From: DATLMR01 sp035634255
GTDB taxonomy: Bacteria > Acidobacteriota > Blastocatellia > UBA7656
Direction of reading: 5' to 3'
NCBI GenBank assembly: GCA_035634255.1
Contig: DASQDI010000089.1
Span: 57,953-121,952 of the forward strand
DNA length: 64,000 bases
Part shown: positions 51,586 to 62,100 of the stretch, piece by piece
Layout: the number at the start of each line of letters is the position of its first letter
Position numbering within the stretch: the stretch's first letter is position 1
Position numbers and translations under genes: made by a program
The notes under the pieces: model-generated
What the model was told of the DNA's origin: nothing
What the model saw: the letters and a program-made list of their open reading frames with translations, nothing else
The model's database searches: none

Positions 51586-52416
51586 ATGGCCTTCAAATAC
51601 CCGCCCGGCTTCAGCGCCCAGACGGCTTTAGGCTTTCTCAACTTCTGCCAGCAGGCGTACAACATGTACTACATCTACAAAGGCGAGAAGCAATCGAACG
51701 GACAGCCTTACGTCTTCACCGTGCCGCAAGGCTACGAGATGACTTATGAGATATGGGGCGATGGCACGATCCTCGGCCTCGACGAAGGTGAGGTCCCCTA
51801 CGGGTTCGTCGCGCAGAAACAGGGCGCGAACGATCTGGTCATCACCGTCAGAGGGACCGAAGGGGACATCGAATGGGCCGACGACCTGCTCGAAGCCGAG
51901 CAGGCCGCCAACCCCGTCCCGAACTCGCAGGGCCTGGTGCATGAAGGCTTCGGCAACATCTACAAGTCCCTGATCTACGCCCCCGGCGACTATTACTCCA
52001 TGTTCCCCCCGCCGCCCGACACGGCGCAGACGCTCAGTCAGGTCGTGTCGGGCGCAAGCTCAGTTGCCGTCACCGGCCACAGCCTCGGCTCGTCCCTGGC
52101 GGACCTCGTCGCGCTCGACGTTGCCCTGAATGAAAAGCCGCCCGTGCCGTCCTTATACACTCTGGCATCGCCGCGAACGGGCGACCCTAATTTCGCCGAC
52201 AGCTTCGACGCGAAGCTCCAACCTGTCAGCTACCGCATCGCGAATTGCTGGGACATAGTGCCGACGCTGCCGCCGGAGGATTTCTACACCGGCATCGACG
52301 AAGAATGGCATTACCAGCACGTGAACAGCGCCTGCCCGGTTGACGGAGGCTTTACCCTCGATATCGTCTACTCGCACAGCCTGGCGGCGTACAGGGTGGG
52401 ACTGGAAAAGATTTAG
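51586..52416 (+). CDS. Class 3 lipase without signal peptide
   Basis: A 276-residue lipase with the triad Ser166 in GHSLGSS, Asp223 in NCWDIVPTLPP and His264 in YSHSLAAYR; TLASPRTGDPNFADSF is the class 3 signature, DLVITVRGTEGDIEW the oxyanion region. No secretion signal. AAAGGAGA before the ATG is nearly the same as before the GH25 gene 22 bp upstream, so both are expressed together. Cleaves ester bonds of glycerides or phospholipids. Confidence 0.88.
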   Translation: MAFKYPPGFSAQTALGFLNFCQQAYNMYYIYKGEKQSNGQPYVFTVPQGYEMTYEIWGDGTILGLDEGEVPYGFVAQKQGANDLVITVRGTEGDIEWADDLLEAEQAANPVPNSQGLVHEGFGNIYKSLIYAPGDYYSMFPPPPDTAQTLSQVVSGASSVAVTGHSLGSSLADLVALDVALNEKPPVPSLYTLASPRTGDPNFADSFDAKLQPVSYRIANCWDIVPTLPPEDFYTGIDEEWHYQHVNSACPVDGGFTLDIVYSHSLAAYRVGLEKI

Positions 52417-52590
52417 CAGGGGTCAGGAGTCAGGGGCCAGGGGCCGGGATTCAGGGTAGGGGAGGGATTCTATAAAGAGAGTTTCGAATCATTCGCGCAT
52501 ACGTTCCCTCACTGGCCCCCGGCCTCTGACCACTGACCACTATAGAAATGTTCCTTCCTTAGCCGCTGAATCCTGACCCCGGCCCCTGCT
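52415..52590. repeat. Intergenic element with terminal inverted repeats
   Basis: A ~176-bp stretch between convergent genes. Left arm agcaggggtcagg... (52415-52453) pairs with right arm ctgaatcctgacccc...ctgct (52566-52590); an inner, similar inverted word (ggtcaggag..., ctgaccactgacc) lies near 52513-52541. The purine-rich GGTCAGNGGCCAGGGG vocabulary is typical of dispersed intergenic repeats. The arms abut both stop codons. Confidence 0.7.
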
Positions 52591-53747
52591 TAAACCGCCA
52601 CTCCTTCTCGGATGAGGGCGCGGCCGATCACCATGCGTTGAATCTGGTTCGTGCCTTCGTATATCTGGGTGATCTTGGCGTCGCGCATGTATTTCTCCAC
52701 GGGGTACTCGCGGCTGTAGCCGTAGCCTCCGAAGAGTTGCACGGCGTCGGTCGAGACTTTCATCGCGGTGTCGGTGGCGAACACTTTAGACATCGCGGAA
52801 ATCTTCGACACGTCCTTAACGCCCGCGTCCACCGCCCGCGCCGCCGCGTAGACCAGATGCCGCGCCGCCTCGACCTGCGTCGCCATGTCCGCGAGCATGA
52901 ACTGGATTCCCTGGAATGACGCGATGGACTGGCCGAACTGCTGGCGCTTCTTCGTGTATTCGAGCGCGTGGTCGAGCGCGCCCTGCGCGATGCCGAGGCC
53001 CTGAGCCGCGACGAACGGGCGCGCCACGTCGAGCGTCATCATGGCGTGCTTGAACCCCTGACCCTCCTTGCCGCCGAGCAGGTCCGCGGAGGTCACGCGC
53101 ACGCCTCTGAAGTGCGTCTCGTTCACGGGGACGCAGCGGATGCCCATCAGGTCTTCGCGCCTGCCGACCTCGAACCCTTCGGCGTCGCGCTCGACCACGA
53201 AGCCGGTGACCCCGCGCGTGCCGCGCTCGGGGTTCACGGTGGCGAATACCGTGAAGATGCTGGCGGCGGCCCCGTTGGTCGTCCACTTCTTATCGCCCGT
53301 GATCACGTAGTCCTCGCCGTCGCGCTCCGCGCGCGTGCTGAGGCTGCCCGCGTCGGAGCCCGCGTCCTTCTCCGAGAGGGCGAACGAGATCAGCTTCCTG
53401 CCCGAAGCGATGTCGGGCAGGTACTTCCGCTTCTGCTCTTCCGTGCCCCCGAGGACTATCGGCAAGGAGCCGAGCGCGTTGACCACGTAGGTGCAGCCGA
53501 CGCCGCCGCACACGCGGGAAATCTCTTCGACCACGATGCAGAGGTTGAGCAGGCCCGCGCCCGCCCCGCCGTAGTCTCTGGGAATCCACATGCCCATCAG
53601 CTCGGCCTCTTGCAGGGCCTTGATCACGCTCCAGGGGTACTCGCCCGTGCGATCAAGCTCCGCCGCAACCGGCTTCACGTACTTTTGCGCGACCTCGCGC
53701 GCGAGGTCGCGATAACGGATGTTGTCTTTGGTCAGCAGTTCGTCCAC
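52590..53747 (-). CDS. Acyl-CoA dehydrogenase
   Basis: A 385-residue flavin dehydrogenase of fatty acid beta-oxidation or branched-chain catabolism. FALSEKDAGSDAGSL and WTTNGAAASIFTVFA line the FAD/substrate site; the catalytic Glu is in QIYEGTNQIQR. Start chosen at GTG 53747, which has AAGGAGG 8 nt upstream; the ATG at 53777 has none. Substrate length is not predictable. Confidence 0.93.
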   Translation of the reverse strand: MDELLTKDNIRYRDLAREVAQKYVKPVAAELDRTGEYPWSVIKALQEAELMGMWIPRDYGGAGAGLLNLCIVVEEISRVCGGVGCTYVVNALGSLPIVLGGTEEQKRKYLPDIASGRKLISFALSEKDAGSDAGSLSTRAERDGEDYVITGDKKWTTNGAAASIFTVFATVNPERGTRGVTGFVVERDAEGFEVGRREDLMGIRCVPVNETHFRGVRVTSADLLGGKEGQGFKHAMMTLDVARPFVAAQGLGIAQGALDHALEYTKKRQQFGQSIASFQGIQFMLADMATQVEAARHLVYAAARAVDAGVKDVSKISAMSKVFATDTAMKVSTDAVQLFGGYGYSREYPVEKYMRDAKITQIYEGTNQIQRMVIGRALIREGVAV

Positions 53748-53894
53748 GGATGAGTCCTCCTTGAAATTAACGGTCATTAATAACTGGCGGATTTTATAGG
53801 CTCCGGCTCGGGGCGGTCAAACGAAGTCGCGGGTAGAGCGGGGCCGCTCTGCGCAGGCGGGAGATTCGTATGCATGGAGCGACGGCGGGGCCGC

Positions 53895-54926
53895 TCAATT
53901 TAACGGCAGGACGAGAAGAACCTGATCGCTGATCATCGCGGTCAACTGCTCTTCCGCATGCTCGCGCAACTGCGCGGGCGACATGCGCACGGCCTGTTCG
54001 AGGCTGAAGCCCGCGAGCACGCGCTTGGAGACTTCATAACCGAGCAGGTAACCTCCGCGGGCTGGCAGGTCTTCGTCGGAAGCGTTGGTAAACCACTTCT
54101 CGTACTCCTCCGACGGCGCGCCGTCGCCCATCAGCCCCAGGAACCGCTCGCAGTTGAAGACAAGCTCTTGTTCCTGAAAGGCCAGTTCCTCGTCCGAGAA
54201 GTGGAGGTAGAGCGTGGCGGGCATGTAAGGATAAACCGCCTCGGTCCCGGCGACCGCCAGCCCTTCGATCATCAGAGGCATGTGCGCCTCGCGCAGGTCG
54301 GCAGGCGAAGGGTTCTGGAACAGGAAGCTGAAGTGATAAAGGTGGAAAAGCTCGTGGGCGATCACGACCCGAAGCTGATCGGGCGAGTAGGAGGCGAGCG
54401 CCTCAACGCCGAGGCAGAGCGTGTCGGGGATCCCCTTCTCGTTCTGGACCGGCCTGACCGACCCGTCGAACATGAAGAAGCCGAGGCCGATGTAGATATC
54501 CGTCTTCTGCTCATACTCGCCGAAGCGGAACTTGAAGTTCTCCAGACCTTCGAGCACCGCGGCCCTGGCCGTCTTGTTGAACTCGGTGATCTCTTCGACG
54601 TACCACGGCACGCGGATGAGGAACTGGTCGAGCAGGGCCACGCGCTCCTCGGGGCTCGCGTCCCTGTAGACCGCGCGGTCGAAATAGTCCTTGTGCCTGC
54701 TCTCGACCATGCGCCTCCAGAGCTTGCGCTGGCGGCGGAGGGTCTGGCCTTCGGCCTGCTTCCAGAAGGCGAGGAAGTCATCGACCACGTTTATGATCTT
54801 GTGCCTGTCGAGCAGCTGCGCTTCGTAGGATTCGTAAACGCTCCCGGCGTAAGCATCCGAAGAATGGCCGAGCGATGGAAGGAGAATCACCGCGAGAAGT
54901 AAGGCGATCTTTTTTAGGCCAGGCAT
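53895..54926 (-). CDS. Exported HEXXH metalloprotease (DUF2268-like)
   Basis: A 343-residue protein: signal peptide 1-22 and a gluzincin motif HELFH (191-195) with a possible third ligand Glu221 in IEGLAVAG. Upstream helices resemble DUF2268-type peptidases. Substrate unknown. GAGGAAG before ATG. No operon partner. Confidence 0.72.
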   Translation of the reverse strand: MPGLKKIALLLAVILLPSLGHSSDAYAGSVYESYEAQLLDRHKIINVVDDFLAFWKQAEGQTLRRQRKLWRRMVESRHKDYFDRAVYRDASPEERVALLDQFLIRVPWYVEEITEFNKTARAAVLEGLENFKFRFGEYEQKTDIYIGLGFFMFDGSVRPVQNEKGIPDTLCLGVEALASYSPDQLRVVIAHELFHLYHFSFLFQNPSPADLREAHMPLMIEGLAVAGTEAVYPYMPATLYLHFSDEELAFQEQELVFNCERFLGLMGDGAPSEEYEKWFTNASDEDLPARGGYLLGYEVSKRVLAGFSLEQAVRMSPAQLREHAEEQLTAMISDQVLLVLPLN

Positions 54927-55108
54927 CTGTAACTTCCTCTTCGATGTTCTTTCAGGGCCGGGACACGGGCAATCGCTAGGAGGCTGCGCTGCCCGGCTTA
55001 CCGGCGATGACCGGGGAACGCACGGCTTCTGAAAAATTGCAGCCTGTCTACTTTAATCCAAATCCGCAGAAACGCAAACATTTTTCGCGCGGGGCCTTAG
55101 GGCGGGGT

Positions 55109-56896
55109 TCATTCATCGATCTTCGCGAGAATGTCCGAGAGGCGGCTCGACGCATCCGGCCAGTCGGGTTGCAGCCGCAAAGCGGACCTGTAGCAGTTGA
55201 CGGCCTCGCGATAATCGCCCTGTTTCTCGCGAGTCAGGCCGAGGTTGAAGTATGCTTCGGCGTGACTGGGGTCGCTCCGGAGCGCCTGCGAGAAATGAGC
55301 GGCGGCCCCGTCAAGCTCTCCCTGAGCGTATAAAGCCTGCCCGAGGTTGTAATGCGCGTAAGCGTAGTTCGGCCTGAGGCGCAGCGCCTCCTTCAGATGA
55401 ACCGCGCCCTCTTTATAATCGCCCATCGCGATGAGGGCCTGCCCCAGGTTGTTGTGCGCGCTCGGCGACTCCGGGTTGTATCTGCACGCCTCCGAGAAGT
55501 GATGGAGGGCGCGGTCGAGGTGGCCGCGCTCGGCTAGAAACTTCCCGACGTTGGTGTGGCCGCGCGAGTTTTCCGGCCGCTTACTGACCACGTCGCTCCA
55601 CATGGTAATCGGGCTTTGATAATCGAGATTGCGCCGGAGCGTCAGGGACCCGAGCGACGCGGCAGCCAGAGCGACCAGGGCAACCGCCGCCAGCCGGCCC
55701 AGCCTTCTTCGTTCTGCCTCGACCGTGACCATGCGGCGCAGGAGATGTCCGCCCAGAGCGTAGCCTCCGAGCACGACCGCCCCGACCACCGACGCGAGCG
55801 GCAGGTACATGCGGTGCTCGTACGCGAGGTCGGAGAAGGGCATGAAGCTGGAAGTCAGGGAGAGGATCAGGAAGAACCACGCCCCCAGAAATCCCCAGGG
55901 CTTCCGGCGGGCCAATGCCCACAGCGTCGCCCCCCCGAGCAGTACGAGGATGAGCGCGTAAGGCGCGACCTCGCCGAAAGTCTTCGCCTCGGGCCACGCA
56001 TAATCCAGAACCAGAGAGTCCGGCCATAAGGACAGGCGCAGGTAATGAACGACGACTCCGGGCTGGGACTTGAAATAGCTGAATGGAGTGATCGACTTAA
56101 CCTCAAACCCCGCCGTCAGGTTCGCGGGCGCGGCCATAATCGTCGCCGCGAGCACCCCCCAGGTCGCCGCGAGGCCGAGGTATAAATGTTTGCGCTCGGA
56201 CAGAGCTTTCTTTAAAGAGGGTGAGAAGAAGAGCCAGTCGTATAGCAGGACCATTAAAGGGGCCGTGACCATGACCTGCTTAGACATCATCCCCGCGGCG
56301 CCCGAGGCGATTGCGGAGGAGTACCACAGGGCCTTTCGATCCGACGTGAAGCCCCTTACCGCCGAGTAAAGAGTGAGCAGGTAAAAGAGCCCCATCTGCG
56401 ACTCGCAGCGCTGGATGATGTAGGTGACGGATTGCGTCTGAAGCGGGTGGACCACCCACAGAAGCGCGACGACCAGAGCCAGCGCGAACGAGGCCTGCCC
56501 GAACCGCTCGCGCAAAGGCTCGGTCAGCAGAGTGCGCCGGACTATTCCGAAAAGCGTGAGCGCCGCCAGAACGTGAATCAGCAGATTGAAGACGTGGTAG
56601 CTCCACGTGTCGAGGCCGCTGATCGCGTAATTGATCGCGAGAGACAGTCCGATCAAAGGCCGCGACACGTTCTGGGGCGCGAACATGGCGGGCCACGGCG
56701 GCCAGAGCTGGCGTATGTCGAGATTAGTTATGATATCGAGATCGTCGAAAAGGAACGGCCCCCGAAAGCTGTTGACGTAGACCAGCGCTCCGGCGGCGAT
56801 GATCGCCCCCGCCCCTGACCACTTCGGCCAGCCCGAATCCGTCTGACTGTTTTTTGAACGAGGGGCAGTCGCAGAGGGTTTATGTTCTCGATCCAC
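55109..56896 (-). CDS. Multispanning glycosyltransferase-like protein with TPR
   Basis: A 595-residue protein with ~10 membrane helices (about 25-425) and the DUF1736/PMT-type luminal start (NSFRGPFLFDDLDIITN; SRPLIGLSLAINYAISG), then four or more TPR (about 455-590). Related proteins are O-mannosyl or lipid-linked sugar transferases. GTG start; a TAAACT box lies 6 nt upstream and TTGCAA 17 bp further (see promoter). Confidence 0.8.
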   Translation of the reverse strand: MDREHKPSATAPRSKNSQTDSGWPKWSGAGAIIAAGALVYVNSFRGPFLFDDLDIITNLDIRQLWPPWPAMFAPQNVSRPLIGLSLAINYAISGLDTWSYHVFNLLIHVLAALTLFGIVRRTLLTEPLRERFGQASFALALVVALLWVVHPLQTQSVTYIIQRCESQMGLFYLLTLYSAVRGFTSDRKALWYSSAIASGAAGMMSKQVMVTAPLMVLLYDWLFFSPSLKKALSERKHLYLGLAATWGVLAATIMAAPANLTAGFEVKSITPFSYFKSQPGVVVHYLRLSLWPDSLVLDYAWPEAKTFGEVAPYALILVLLGGATLWALARRKPWGFLGAWFFLILSLTSSFMPFSDLAYEHRMYLPLASVVGAVVLGGYALGGHLLRRMVTVEAERRRLGRLAAVALVALAAASLGSLTLRRNLDYQSPITMWSDVVSKRPENSRGHTNVGKFLAERGHLDRALHHFSEACRYNPESPSAHNNLGQALIAMGDYKEGAVHLKEALRLRPNYAYAHYNLGQALYAQGELDGAAAHFSQALRSDPSHAEAYFNLGLTREKQGDYREAVNCYRSALRLQPDWPDASSRLSDILAKIDE

Positions 56897-56902
56897 GGGG
56901 CA

Positions 56903-56931
56903 AGTTTATTTGCGGCCCCCTCTATTTGCAA
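56903..56931 (-). promoter_or_regulatory. Leaderless-type promoter of the PMT/TPR gene
   Basis: On the minus strand TTGCAA (56926-56931), 17 bp, TAAACT (56903-56908), then 6 nt to the GTG. No Shine-Dalgarno. Confidence 0.5.
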
Positions 56932-57028
56932 CACTCTTGTTCCGAGAGGAAATGAGAAGCTTATCGCGGCAGGTGCGACCCGCAAGCGAGCCGGCCCCTG
57001 CCGCGAGCCTGTAATTTGCCGGCCTTCT

Positions 57029-59047
57029 TCAGCCTTCGATCAGAGCGCGGGCCTCGGCCACGACATTATCGACTGTGAACCCGAACTGTTTGAGCAGCTC
57101 CGCGAATGGGGCGGACGCGCCGAACTGCCTGCGCGCGATGGTGCGCCCATCGAGGCCGACGTACTCGCTCCACCCCAGGCTCGTACCGGCTTCGACGGCG
57201 ACGCGCGCGCGCACCTGCGGGGGCAGGACTTCGTCGCGGTACTCGCGCGGCTGGCGCTCGAACAACTCCCAGCACGGCATGCTCACGACGCGCGCCCTGA
57301 CGCCCGAGGCTTTCAGTTGCTCGTACGCCCGGACGCACAACTGCACTTCCGAGCCAGTGGCCATCAGGATGACCTGCGGGACGCCTCCGCCATCGGCGAG
57401 CGTGTACGCGCCCCTGCTCACGCCTTCGGCCGATGCGTACTTCGAGCGGTCCAGAGTCGGGAGGGCCTGGCGCGTGAGCACGAGGGCGGCGGGGTGATCC
57501 TTCAGCCCCATGATGGCCCGCCAGCTTTCGGCGACTTCGTTGGCGTCCGCGGGGCGGAAGGTGAAGAGGTTGGGAATGGCGCGGAGCGCCATCAGTTGCT
57601 CTATCGGCTGATGCGTCGGGCCGTCTTCGCCGACCCCGACGGAATCATGGGTGAATATGAATATGGCCGGCTGCTCCATCAACGCGGAGAGCCTGATGGA
57701 CGCCTTCATATAATCCGAGAAGATGAGGAACGTGGCCCCGTAAGGGCGCAGGCCGGAGAGGGCCATGCCGTTGAGGACCGCGCCCATCGCGTGCTCTCGA
57801 ATTCCGAAGCGGAGGTTCCGCGAGCCGTAAGCCCCGGCCTCGAAGTCGCCCCCGTCTTTGACGAGCGTCTTGGTCGAAGGGGCGAGGTCGGCCGAGCCTC
57901 CGATTAGCCAAGGCACCGCGGGGGCGATGGCGTTGAGAACTTTGGAGCCCGCGTCGCGGCTCGCCAGCCCCTTCTCGTCGGGCGGGAAAGAGGGCATCGC
58001 CGAGTCCCACCCTTCGGGCAGCTCCCCGCCTTGAATCTGCCGCCACTCGCGGCCGAGGTCGGGGTGAGCTTGCAGGTATTCTTCGAGGCGGGCCTGCCAT
58101 TGCCTTTCGGCCTCGGCCCCGCGCGCGACCGCCTCGCGCGCGTGTTCGAGCGCCTGCTCGGGCACGAGGAACTTCGCGTCCTCCGGCCACCCGTACCTCT
58201 GCTTGGTGAGCCTTATCTCGTCCTCCCCGAGCGGCTCCCCGTGCGCGGAGGCCGTGTCCTGTTTGTGCGGCGCGCCCCACGCGATGTGGCTATCGAGGAT
58301 TATGAGGGTGGGCCGTTTGGTTTCGGCCTGGGCCGAGCGGATCGCGGCGTCGATTGAGGCCAGGTCGTTGGCGTCGCTCACGCGCAGCACGTTCCACCGG
58401 TAGGCGGTGAACCGCGCGGCCACGTCCTCGCTGAAAGCGAGCGAGGTCTTCCCTTCAATCGTGATCTGATTGTTATCGTAAATCCAGGTCAGGTTCGACA
58501 GGGCGAGGTGCCCCGCGAGCGAAGCGGCCTCGCTCGCGATGCCTTCCATCAGGTCGCCGTCGCCGCAGATCGCGTAGACGCGGTAATCGACCACCGTATA
58601 CTCCGGGCGGTTGAATCGCGCGGCGAGCCACTCGCGCGCTATCGCCATACCGACGCTGTTGGAGACGCCCTGACCCAGAGGGCCGGTCGTGGTCTCCACG
58701 CCGGGCGTCAGGCCGTACTCGGGGTGGCCGGGGGTCTTCGAGTCCCACTGGCGGAAGCGCTTCAATTCTTCCAGAGAGAGGTCGTAACCGAACAGGTGGA
58801 GCAGCGAATAGAGCAGCATCGACGCATGGCCGTTCGACAGCACGAAACGGTCCCGGTTCGGCCAGTGCGGGTTCCGCGGGTTGTAACGCAGGAAGCGGTC
58901 CCATAAGACGTAGGCGACGGGCGCGAGCGCCATCGGCGTCCCCGGATGGCCGCTCTTAGCCTGCTCCACGGCGTCCATCGACAGGGTGCGGATGGTGTTG
59001 ATGCATAACTCGTCTATCCGAACATCGGTTTGCTCAGTTGCCTTCAT
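57029..59047 (-). CDS. tkt: Transketolase
   Basis: A 672-residue TPP enzyme of the pentose phosphate pathway. TPP motif GDGDLMEGIASEAASLAG...NNQ is present, along with HPEYGLTPGVETTTGPLGQG and the phosphate-binding VGVGEDGPTHQPIEQL of the Pyr domain. Full length. It transfers two-carbon ketol units. GAGG before the ATG. It follows the spermidine-synthase-like gene by 130 bp. Confidence 0.96.
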   Translation of the reverse strand: MKATEQTDVRIDELCINTIRTLSMDAVEQAKSGHPGTPMALAPVAYVLWDRFLRYNPRNPHWPNRDRFVLSNGHASMLLYSLLHLFGYDLSLEELKRFRQWDSKTPGHPEYGLTPGVETTTGPLGQGVSNSVGMAIAREWLAARFNRPEYTVVDYRVYAICGDGDLMEGIASEAASLAGHLALSNLTWIYDNNQITIEGKTSLAFSEDVAARFTAYRWNVLRVSDANDLASIDAAIRSAQAETKRPTLIILDSHIAWGAPHKQDTASAHGEPLGEDEIRLTKQRYGWPEDAKFLVPEQALEHAREAVARGAEAERQWQARLEEYLQAHPDLGREWRQIQGGELPEGWDSAMPSFPPDEKGLASRDAGSKVLNAIAPAVPWLIGGSADLAPSTKTLVKDGGDFEAGAYGSRNLRFGIREHAMGAVLNGMALSGLRPYGATFLIFSDYMKASIRLSALMEQPAIFIFTHDSVGVGEDGPTHQPIEQLMALRAIPNLFTFRPADANEVAESWRAIMGLKDHPAALVLTRQALPTLDRSKYASAEGVSRGAYTLADGGGVPQVILMATGSEVQLCVRAYEQLKASGVRARVVSMPCWELFERQPREYRDEVLPPQVRARVAVEAGTSLGWSEYVGLDGRTIARRQFGASAPFAELLKQFGFTVDNVVAEARALIEG

Positions 59048-59179
59048 TTATATTTTCCTCATCAAATATTTATTCGAATCAGCAGCGGAAGTATATATTG
59101 AGAAGAATCAGAAGAACATGCCTGTTTGCGGTCGCGAGCCCGGCGGCCTCCCATGAGTTCCCCGCGGGGAGTCTTCGAA

Positions 59180-62100
59180 TCAGGGGGTGAGGCGCTCGTA
59201 CCACTTGAACTCGGCCTCGGCCTGCTCGTACATTTCAAGCTGCCTGTAAGCTTTGCTCAGGTGGTAGTGGGCCATCGCATGGCTCTGGCGCATGGCGAGC
59301 GCGCGCCTCAGGGAGCTCACGGCGCGCTCGGCCAGGCGGTCGTCGAGCGACCGCTCGGAGATGATCTGGTAAACGGCCCCTAGCTGGAAGTGCGCGTCGA
59401 AGTCTTCCGGCGCGACGCGCGCGTACTCTTCGAGCATCTGGGCCGCCTCTTCGTACAGCCCGAGCGTCCTGAGCGCCATGCCGAAATTGAGATAAAAGGT
59501 CTTCACGCCGCGCGTGTACTCGGCGTCCGGCAGCGCCTTCCGGTACTCGGACGCCGCGCGCGCGTTATCGCCCACCGCCTGGTACGCGAGGCCGCGCAGG
59601 TGGTGCGCCCGCGCGCTCTCGGGCTCCGACGCGAGGGCCCGGTCGAGGTAGGGCGCGGCCCGCGCCGCGTCCTGGTTCATCAGGTAATGCTTGCCCAGGT
59701 TGACCAGAGTGAAGAAGTGGTCCGGGTCCATCGCGAGCGCGCGGTTCCACTCTTCGACCGCCGCGCCTTCGTCCTTCTGCGCCAGCTTCAGCTCGCCCAT
59801 CACGCTGCGCGCCCGCGCCGTCTCTTCGATGTCGAGCGAATAATTCAACAGTTGTTCGGCCCGCGCGTAATCGCTGCGCTTGACCGCGCCGAGGGCCGTC
59901 TCAAGAAGGAAGTCGGCCTCGCCGCTCACCCTGCTCTTCCCGTCGAGCGAAGGGAGCAGGGCGTAGTTGGCGTACCCGCTCACCGAGTCGTTCTCCGCGA
60001 TGTGAGCGGAGGGCGACGACGCATACTCAAGCAAGGTCTTCACGTTGCGCTCGACCGTCTCTTCGGCGGTGCCGACGCGACGGGGCGCGTTGAACTCGAT
60101 CAGGGCATTGTTGTCCGTGTTGATCGGCGCGCCGTCGGAGAAAGCCGCCAGCTCTTTCGGCCCCAGGTAGAGCCGGGAGATGATGTCGGCCGGGGAGTCC
60201 GCGCTTATGCGCCTGTGGTCGGAGGCGACCTTCGGGTTCATGAGGTGCGACTGGATGTTTTTAAGCTCCAGCTTCCGCTCGACCTTGCTGCCGAGAAGCA
60301 TCAGGTCGCCCTCGGCCCCGCGGAAGAGGTAGACGTAGGGGAACGCGGTCTTGAACGTCGCGACGAGGGTCTTCACGTCCTGGGGCGACATCTCGTAAAT
60401 CTGCAACCACTGGCTGAAGACCCCGTCGTCCCTGAGCCTGTCCGCACCGCGCTTGAAGTATTCGAGCGTGAAGAGGTTGGCTACTCCCGTGAGCCAGGGG
60501 TTCGACGGCTCGGAGATTATAACGTCGAACTTCTCGTCCGTGGTGAAGATGAAGTTGCGCCCGTCGTTCGAAAGGAGGCGGAGGCGAGGGTCTTCGAGCG
60601 GGCGGTTGTTGAACTGGTCGAAGAAGTGGCTCGCCTCGACAATCGCGGGCTCAAGCTCGACGCAGGTCACGCGCTTGACCGGGAACTGCTGGACCGCCCC
60701 GAGCGTTATGCCGCTGCCGAGCCCGATCACGAGCACGTCGTCGGTCTGCTCGCGCACGAGCAGGGGCAGGGTGCCGATGAGGATCTGCGTCGGCATGTCG
60801 CCCGTGGTCGAGGCCTCCGGCTTGCCGTTGGCCTTGAGCACGCGCGCGCCGCTCTGTTCCTGCACGGCGATGGTCGCGGTTATGCCCTCCTTGTAGAAGA
60901 TCGTCTCGCCCTGCCCGTGCTTCAGGTAATCGTGAAACTCCTTCTGGCTCAGGTTGCTGAGCGAGGGCGCGTACCTGTAGACGGCGCTCGACATCACGTC
61001 GGAATCCCACGGCGGCTCGAACAGGATTATGCCGGCCATGAAGGCCGCCGATAAGACCATGCCCGCGACGCGGTAGCGCGGGAACCCGGAAGGGCCTGCG
61101 GCCGGCCGCGCGCGGCCCGCGCTGCGGAGCGAGACGAAAAAGAGCGCCGCCGCCACCACGAAGTTGAGCGCGATGCAGATCCTCAGGCTGTCGAGCAGCC
61201 CGAGCCACGGGATCAGTATGAAGCCGCTCGCGAACGAGCCGACGATGGAGCCGAGCGTGTTGGCCGCGTATGCGTCGCCGACCGTCTGCCCCGTGCTGCG
61301 GTCGTTCGCGCCGACGGAGATTATCCTGACGACCAGGGGGAACAGGGCGCCCAGTAGGAGCGTCGGCACGATCATCACGAGGGCCGCGATCAGGAACCGC
61401 ACCAGCAGCAGGACGCTGAAATCGGACGGGTCGATCCACCGGTAGACCTGCACGAAGATGTAAGGCAGGTCGTTGAAGACGTACGCGCCCAGGAGCGACG
61501 ACGCGCCTACGCCGACCTCGATCAGGGCGAAGGCGAAGAGCGGCTTGCCGATCCGGTCCACGACGCGAGACGCGAAAGAGGCTCCCACGGCCAATCCTAT
61601 CAGGAACGTCGTCAGCATGATGGAGAAGGCGTAGACCGACGAGCCGATGATGAGCGCGAGCACTCGGCTCCAGATCACCTCGTACGAAAGCGCGATGAAG
61701 CCGCTCAGGCCGAAGGCCGCGAGCGTCGCCACGATCTCCGCGCGCCCCAGCCCCTCGGACGTTTCGACCCCCGCCCGAGTGAGCCGGGCCGCCTTGCCCG
61801 CCTTGCGGTCCCGGCCCTTTTTCCGCGGCCCTTCGGGGGCAGGCCCGCCCGCGGCGGCGTCGAGTCGGCCCGCAGGCGCGGCCTCTTCGAGGCGCGAAAC
61901 GGTGAGGGCCACGACTCCCAGAAGGATGTTGATGGAGGCCGCGACGACCGTGCTGGCCCGCATGCCGAGCACGGGGATCAGGATGAACCCGGTGACCGAC
62001 GCGCCGAGGACCGCCCCGAAGGTGTTTAGCGAATAGAGGGAGCCGACGCGCAGGCCGATCCTGTCGCGCTCGCGCGCGTAGTAATTCGACAGCACCGGGA

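Noticed and set aside
52590..53777. ATG at 53777 as start of the acyl-CoA dehydrogenase
   Set aside because: No ribosome site; GTG at 53747 has AAGGAGG 8 nt upstream.
59390..61054. Plus-strand frame of 554 codons opposite the spermidine-synthase-like gene
   Set aside because: Arg/Val-rich antisense translation without domains.
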